DNA from: Conus ventricosus
Taxonomy: Eukaryota; Mollusca; Gastropoda; Neogastropoda; Conidae
DNA length: 64,000 bases
Direction of reading: 5' to 3'
NCBI GenBank assembly: GCA_018398815.1
Contig: CM031616.1
Location: 36,415,023-36,479,022 of the forward strand
Notes under the pieces: model-generated
Seen by the model: the letters and a program-made list of their open reading frames with translations, nothing else
What the model was told of the DNA's origin: nothing
Database searches by the model: none
In this document: positions 57,998-64,000 of the stretch, piece after piece
How the letters are laid out: every line of letters begins with the position of its first letter
How positions within the stretch are numbered: the first letter of the stretch is position 1
Made by a program: the position numbers and the translations under genes

Positions 57998-58919
57998 CAT
58001 GGCTGCCTACCGTCCCGGAGTATCCGTATTTGTCCCCCGAAATAATGAAATCATGCAGCCTGTCCCTGGAATCCACTTTTTTTATTCTATGTCCCGTGGG
58101 AAAAAAATTCGGGAGAAAAACAACAACAAAACGAAGTCGAGTTCGTCAGCTGATCACCGACTGACCGACTTCGGTCGTGGCCATCCTGACCAAATCCGTC
58201 GGAAAGACCCGAACATTGCCGAACTGACCAGTGCGCATGCGCATACACCGTCTTCCCGAGTTTTGAAAGCGAGAAAAATGGACGCGAAACACGGAAAGCG
58301 TAAAAATGCCGACGGCGATCTCGACTATGGGGCTTCTCTCAAGAAGAAGAAACGTCGGCAGACATTCCTGTCAAAATATACGGAAACCTGGCCGTTCATC
58401 AAGCGTGGCAAGATCAAGACTTTACGCGTCTTGTGAAATTTGTGCGTGTGAGTTCTCCATCGGATCTGGAGGTAGGGATGAAATAACCCGTCATGTCGCC
58501 ACAGAAAAGCACAAGAAGAACACAAAAATCCGTGAGAGCGAGAAATCTTGTAACATTAGCGGATTCTTTCAGCGCGCTCAGACGTCAACCAGTCAGGAAA
58601 CTTTTGACGTCATAAGAGCTGAAACGATGATGGTTGACCTTGCAGCTGAACTGAATTTGCCGATGGCTGCGCTGGACAAGCTAAACAGATGCGTTAAATT
58701 GATGTTTCCTGACTCGGACATCGCAAAGAAGTTTCAGTGCGCTAGAAGCAAAGTAACATTGTAGAAGTTGTACACAGTGTAAATAAAGGTAAGCTTTCAC
58801 TTTAATGTTGATGTGGTTGTGATATGTGCTACCGCTGCATGTGTCCCTGGAAATCAGTCAGTGTCCCTGGTTTTGAAAAAGTATGTCCCTGAAAGAGGCG
58901 GAAGGGGTAGGCAGCCCTG
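57998..58919 (+). mobile_element. Short hAT-like element, internally deleted
   Basis: The left end CATGGCTGCCTACC (57998) and the reverse complement of the right end CAGGGCTGCCTACC (ending 58919) match at 13 of 14 bases. Both are flanked immediately by CACAAC (57992-57997 and 58920-58925), a perfect 6-bp target duplication. GTCCCTGG words recur near both ends. It carries only a transposase N-terminal region and lies 250 bp from the neighbouring hAT-like element. Confidence 0.75.
58278..58764 (+). pseudogene. hAT transposase N-terminal zinc-finger fragment
   Basis: It starts MDAKHGKRKNADGD in one frame, through KKRRQTFLSKYTETWPFIKR. After an indel near 58415-58435 it continues in another frame as CEICACEFSIGSGGRDEITR followed by HVATEKHKKN, a Cys-x2-Cys...His-x5-His finger. 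Then come LAAELNLPMAALDKLNRCVK and MFPDSDIAKKFQCARSKVT. This finger plus the FPDS-IAK-CARSK-T wording is the N-terminal module of a hAT transposase group. The frame stops at 58764 with no catalytic core. Confidence 0.75.
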
Positions 58920-59984
58920 CACAACATGCTCAGCAAAAGACTTACAGGCCACGCACATAAGATGAATGAATGCTAAGGACAGGCAAGTCCATTTCAAATA
59001 TTGTGCCTATAGGTAAATGGAAGTACAAGAGAAGTGCAGAATCCAGCCCTGTCAAGCAGTGTGGGACCACAGTGAACTCCATTGCTGCACCATCTTCATC
59101 TGTATTGATAACCATTAGAAAAAATATAAAAGCAAAATCTGTGTCCCTTTGTCTTGCATTTGTGACTCTGAATGACTGCTCCGTGTGGTATGCTGAAGCA
59201 ACCAGAGGATAAATTTTGGTGTGGCGATGTGCATGTGGGAGGTGGAGTGTGCAGCATTGGAGTAGTGCCACTGGCAAGGCATGGAGGATGAGGGGGAGGG
59301 GGGGTGATGCTGACACCCCTGCCACCCCCTCCCTTTTTTTTTTTCTTTTTTTTTTTTGCTTCCACCCCTTTAAACTGGGTCAGAATCAGCTCTCTTTCAA
59401 TTCCCAGGACCTTAAACAGGCGAGTGTTCAAGAGTTCAATGTAGCAAACTCCTCACCAGTCACTAAAGGCTTCCAGCTGTTTAAGTGCATAAAACAACTT
59501 TGACAATTTTGCTGGTCTGACAATTTTGCTGGTCAGAGGCTAAAAACTTCATGACTGACGACGGTGCATGTCTCTGAACTACCTGTTCTCTGACCGAAAA
59601 ACAAGTGCAAACCTGCCACTGTAGATATAGAGTTCACTTTGGTGTAAGTATTCAAGGTGACAAGTTGGCAGCATTTCATGTGTGACACCAAGCCTATGAA
59701 CTGCATATTCAGGGAGTTCCCTGACCCTAACTCCACTGTGTTACTACATTCTTTCACCAGCATTAGCCCAAAGTATCTATTATGACAGTGCTAAAGCATT
59801 TATATATTATAAACCGGGTCCAGTTTGTCTTTCTCACATGCAACACACAAATATGATAACTCTATTTCAATATTTTATTACTTTTTCTTTTTTTAATAAG
59901 GCATTCTTTTAAGAGGGAACAACGTTGAAACAGATTCGATTGGTGGAAACAAGAGGTTGTATACACAACACTTTGGACGGACTT

Positions 59985-60142
59985 CAAAATGGACTGCAGA
60001 AGAACTTGCGAAGAACTTGCGAGTAATTTACTGTTGTTTTACATGTTGATGACAACGGTTAACAGTTTCAAAATGGACTGCAGAAGAACTTGAGGGTAAT
60101 TTACAGTTGTTTTACATATTTATGACAATGGTTAACAATTTC
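59985..60142 (+). repeat. Two-copy tandem repeat, unit about 78 bp
   Basis: TTCAAAATGGACTGCAGAAG, AACTTG, TTTACATGTTGATGACAA and CGGTTAACAGTTTC is followed at once by a second copy with a few changes. Confidence 0.85.
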
Positions 60143-60834
60143 TGATTGAATAAAATATAAAAAATAACAAAGACAGAAAGCCATCAATAAAGATCAATAA
60201 CAATTCTAGCTCAAAAGAATAATCTGGAATTGGAACTCTGCAAATGAAGTCTGGAACTTGGATCACAGAGCATCTCAACTTCCCTTTCACACACGCACAT
60301 TGACACATTCATGTACAGTCACTTCCTTTCACACATCTGTTCAGGTTCACAGAGCTGGAGAGGGGGTTTTTGTCAAGTTGTTTCCCTTCCCCCCCAACTT
60401 TGCAGGAACTGGGAGAATGAGAGCCGCAGGGAAATGCTTTCCCTCTGACTCTCCACATAACGCAGAACACTGGAAGAAGATTCATCTGATGACGATGAAG
60501 CCAGCGACCATTTCTGATGAAAATGATGGGAAGGCAGGAGGTTGTGGTGGAGGAAAGGTGAAGTGAAGGTAGGAAAGAGAGCAGAATGATGCAGGTGAAG
60601 ATGGAGGGAGTGGAAAGGAAAGGGGGGGTGGAGGGAGGTGTAAGGGAAGGAAGGAGAGGCGGGATAACGATGATGGTTGCAGTGATGATGCTCAAGACAG
60701 TTGGGGACAGTCTGGGCTCAGGAAGTTGCGAGGCATCACATAGCCCTCTTGCTTGTCCCTGTCAACAACAAACAATCAATGTATTGTTGGTTAATTGCTT
60801 TGGGGAAGAGGGGCTCACAGATCAGTAAGTTTCA

Positions 60835-60970
60835 TGTGTGAAAATACTGGGAGTTAAAACATCACAAAGTGATACATAAAATGTTGGAAAATACTGGGGT
60901 TTAAGACATCACAAATCAATAAAAATAATGTGGGAAAACACTTCAGGTTTAAAGCATCGCAAATCAATAA
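60835..60970 (+). repeat. Three-copy tandem repeat, unit about 50 bp
   Basis: GTGGGAAAACACTTCAGGTT then TAAAGCATCGCAAATCAATA and two related upstream copies (TACTGGGGTTTAAGACATCA and others). Confidence 0.7.
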
Positions 60971-61261
60971 TTGTCACACGCATACTTACTTAAATGTATA
61001 TAACTACTCGTAACCTCTTTTCCACAACCCTCAGGAATCCTTATAAATGGGGTCTTTAGAGGGAGACGTCAAAGCACAAATACTATAACATGCCAGTTTT
61101 AACATAAACACTGCTCACTGATTTTTCTTATTTTCTCTCCAATAGTATTATCAAACCCCTTTTCATACCTCAAGTAATGACAAACGGTGTACATCTGATC
61201 CTTACATGCATGCACTAATACAGTCGAGTACAATTATTAAATTTTAAAGTAATTATGACTC

Positions 61262-61410
61262 CATTGAACAACATGGGCAAATGAATAACAAGACAAAACA
61301 CAACACATTTCGACCTCGTAGGTCTTCCAAGGCAAGATAAATAATACCCAGGACAACAAAAATGAAAAATGAGCAATCGCTTATCTTTGTTGAAGATGGG
61401 CGTTGAACAA
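61262..61410 (-). repeat. Interspersed repeat with hammerhead-like core, copy 3
   Basis: The + strand has AAAACACAACACATTTCGAC, CTCGTAGGTCTTCC, AGGCAAGATAAATAATACCC and GAGCAATCGCTTATCTTTGT. It is collinear with copy 1 over about 125 bp. Confidence 0.65.
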
Positions 61411-61640
61411 GTACAATTAATCTGGAAATGATAAAACTAAACTCTCTTTTTTCATGATACCAAACCTTTGGGTTCAGATAAATTTCCTGACAGCTAAATG
61501 ATCTCGTTAAGATCAACCAATCAATTCATGCCATCTGAAATTTCAGGGGTATATTTAAGGGTAAAATACACTTTAAAGAAAATGCAATGAAGATGTGCTA
61601 CAAACTCATCCTTTCCTGACCTATGGTGTTTTTCACTTAC

Positions 61641-61816
61641 ACGTCATACTGGAGGTGGTTGGCGACATCATTGACTTGCTGTGGTGAGATCTCCCCGTCG
61701 ATCTTGGCCAGATACTGGTACAGGTCCTTGAAGAGAGGGAAGGGGATGCGAGCCGGCCCTCCATCGGGGTCTGCCGTCAGGATCTCGCATATCACCTTCA
61801 TTGCGTCAGTGATGTT
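61641..61816 (-). CDS. Isolated coding exon of an unidentified second gene
   Basis: On the minus strand a 176-nt open segment lies between an acceptor (CATGGGCAG) and a strong donor (GT|GTAAGTG). It reads NITDAMKVICEILTADPDGG, then PARIPFPLFKDLYQYLAKID, then GEISPQQVNDVANHLQYDV. Composition is protein-like, and it is more GC-rich than its surroundings with codon-like third positions. The stretch KIDGEISPQQV vaguely resembles a degenerate EF-hand loop, but I do not recognise the family. It begins in phase 0 and ends in phase 2. No partner exon was found on the minus strand between 51.5 and 64 kb, so the rest lies outside or in long introns. The gene would be convergent with SNRNP70. Confidence 0.7.
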
Positions 61817-61844
61817 CTGCCCATGACAAACCAATTTTTTTAAT

Positions 61845-62212
61845 TATTCATAAGGCTCTGCTGAAAAACTTGGACAAAAGAATCACACTACAAAACACAA
61901 CACGTTTCGACCTCTGAGGTCTCTTTCAGGCAAGATACACAACACTCAGGACAATGAAATGCCGATTACAATGGCATGCACGCAACTAAAAATGGGCGTG
62001 ACACGACATACCGAACTTAGAAAGGTAGCATACAATGATCAAAAGTAGCATACACTGATCACATGTGCACACCTAAAATAAGATGACGTAAAGCGAAATA
62101 CAAACAACAAAGGGTAGCAGTCAGAATGAATCAAAGTTAGATCTAGTTGCAAAGTGAGGCGACTGCAGGTGGAAATCTAAACAAATTTTGAAAATCATTC
62201 ATAGGGCTCCAG
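61845..62212 (-). repeat. Interspersed repeat with hammerhead-like core, copy 4 (longest)
   Basis: On the minus strand the core reads CTGAAAGAGACCTCAGAGGT then CGAAACGTGTTGTGTTTTG, with GACCT/AGGTC able to pair. The copy is bracketed by near-identical direct repeats, ATTATTCATAAGGCTCTG (61845) and ATCATTCATAGGGCTCC (62196), which could be a target duplication or a terminal repeat. The segment GGCGACTGCAGGTGGAAATC near 62160 is shared with copy 2. Confidence 0.65.
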
Positions 62213-64000
62213 TCCATCTCACTTGTCTGCTGATCTCGTTTTGCTTTCTTTCTTACTTAATAAGTTTGCTATCACAATTTGTTTTAATACAGCACAAAGA
62301 ATTTTGGTATAATTAGGGGATGCAACGTTGATTTCTAAGAAAATGCTCAATCATAAACTAGAAGGACATGCAGGAGAACATAGACCTCTGTCAAGGTTGA
62401 ATAGGTTCTGGGTCTACTCTCAGATATGGATCTGCACCAAAAATCAGTGGGTTCGTCCATCAGCATCAACAACAGCCCATCTTTCCACCAAATTTCATTG
62501 CACTCAGTTCTGCACTTTCTGCATGATCTTGCTGTAAATGACTCTGGATCCATCTTCCCAGATCTTGTATGCCCCAAAATTCAAGAGGTTTGTCCTCTGG
62601 CCATAATCCATCTTTCCAACAATTTGTTGAAATCAGTCCAGTAGTTTTGGCATCGACATGAAGGACAGATTCTAGATCCATCCTTCCATCCAGACCCACA
62701 CCATCTATCTACATCAGAACTGAAAGACTCTCTCCTTGGGTCATATTCCATCAAGTTTCACTGAAATCAATTTCATAGTGTGTGCATCATCTTGCTAACA
62801 GATAGACAGACAAACACACCATCAGATATGGATGGAAACATAACCTCCACTGTGGAGGTAAGGCGTTTTCACTGCACACAAAATTGCAATTAGGAGCTGT
62901 GCACCTGATGTACTAGAACATGCAAATGCAACCATATTAAACACGTGAGTCAAAACAGGCTGTGGTATAATACTGTATTGATACGCACAATAGATGATTG
63001 ATGCTTTGAACTATGAAGACAGACCCTGACCCTGACTGCAGGTTATGTGAAATCAGCTGGCAAGAACAGTTGGGTGCCCAAACATTGCACCACAAAATAT
63101 CTTGCAATTTGGAAGTTATGGTTCTCCTGGAGCAAAGAATGCTGGAAATGCTTGGGATTTTTTTTACTTGACTTCAAAAGCAGTCCATCTTCATGCTGGC
63201 ATCAAGGTCTTGGTGCCAGGTAATTCGCAACCATCTTCTGCTTCTCTTGCCTTGGGGATCCTAACTTGGGTTTGCCAGGTGATGTTAGCCTCAGGCTTCC
63301 AGAGCACATGACCAATCCATCCTGAACATCTCACCATTTCATCCTCCATCTTTATCCAACTGGTTCTTTGCCACCGTTGTTACTGATGGGGTCTCCCAGT
63401 GCTTTCCTGTCAGCTGTTGTCAGTGCTTGACAGCTCTTATTCTAGATTTAATTTTTGTGATTTTACAATTACTGGGCTTAGCTGCAACATCATCACATGT
63501 TTATAAATTCATATATAGGCGTGCATTATGCGATTTAAATTTCAACTAATTATGGCATGGGATATCTCACATTATACATGATTTTATTGTCATCATATTA
63601 TATTATTCATAGGGTGGATATTTTCCTTGAGGCAAAAAGAGCACCTGATTCATGATGTACTAATGTTGAGTATACTCACAAAAGCATCTTTCATTCTGAG
63701 CAAGAATCTAAAAGAGGTTCCACACATGGTTTCACAGTTAAAAATTAAAACACAGACTTCCTTTAAACAAACAAAGCCCATAAAGCATATTCTCAATTTC
63801 ACACATTCAGAGATGGGATTTTTCCGCCGATTGGCGGATTTCCATCTTTTTGATGGCCCCAGGGTCGTTTTTGAGATAGTGTAAATCCGTTGAGAAAAAT
63901 GTGGGTGGGGGGGGGGGGGGGGTAGAGGTAGGTTTGTGATGAAGCTAATGTACGGCGAGAGGTCGATCGATATTGTGTTCTCAATTGATCCGTTCGCAAA
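62213..64000. other. Non-coding stretch with an interspersed repeat
   Basis: About 62340-62865 is a repeat that ends in the palindrome ACCTCCACTGTGGAGGT. On the minus strand it contains ATGAAATTGATTTCAGTGAA and CTTGATGGAAT, as at 52684. Poly(G) lies at 63907-63922. Small frames have no motif. Confidence 0.5.

Larger units (their letters stand above)
58920..61640. other. Non-coding stretch
   Basis: A C/T-rich spot at 59320-59360, two small tandem duplications and repeat copy 3. No exon recognised on either strand. Confidence 0.55.

Overview
The window is animal (metazoan) nuclear DNA. Coding exons are short and separated by kilobase-scale GT-AG introns. Most of the sequence is intronic or intergenic, dense in microsatellites, minisatellites, poly(G/C) tracts and transposon remnants, and it contains one 1000-N scaffold gap. 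Protein wording and a SINE 3' domain with the wording CCCTTTGCGGTCGGCTGGGC suggest a lophotrochozoan, probably a marine gastropod-like mollusc. That assignment is inference.

One gene is certain. The 3' part of SNRNP70 (U1 snRNP 70 kDa protein, U1-70K) runs on the + strand as five coding exons between 31480 and 51308. They encode the C-terminal half of the RRM with its RNP1 motif, the conserved post-RRM segment, an Arg/Ser/Asp/Glu-rich region and an acidic, proline-rich tail, followed by a 3' UTR with AATAAA at 51472. The 5' exons (N-terminus and first RRM strand) were not found, so they probably lie upstream of the window. The third visible exon (about 46709-46813) lacks at least one base: both its ends are conserved, but in different frames. 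The first visible intron holds a candidate poison exon (34326-34456) with a textbook branch point and 3' splice site; its inclusion would create TAA at the junction. One isolated, well-formed minus-strand exon (61641-61816) belongs to a second gene that I cannot name.

Layout. 1-4.3 kb: non-coding with small duplications. 4.3-10.2 kb: a patch of abnormal, homopolymer-inflated sequence that looks like poor consensus. 10.2-15.3 kb: non-coding with microsatellites. 15.3-16.5 kb: a TTAA-flanked Kolobok-type element with a broken THAP zinc-finger ORF and internal foldback arms. 16.5-24.7 kb: non-coding with microsatellites. 24.7-27.25 kb: a 2.5 kb minisatellite of about 23-bp units. 28.1-28.3 kb: a LINE reverse-transcriptase scrap. 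31.5-51.5 kb: SNRNP70, with large minisatellites in two introns, one split by a CAGGG-ended transposon with a 6-bp target duplication and the other by a SINE-tailed insertion. 51.5-56.4 kb: non-coding. 56.4-58.9 kb: two neighbouring hAT-like elements with broken transposase genes. 58.9-64 kb: non-coding, with the orphan minus-strand exon and interspersed repeats.

The most interesting material is in the mobile DNA: three CAGGG-type elements that all appear to use 6-bp target duplications, a four-copy repeat with a hammerhead-like core, and the THAP foldback element. The coding sequence itself is a conserved splicing factor.
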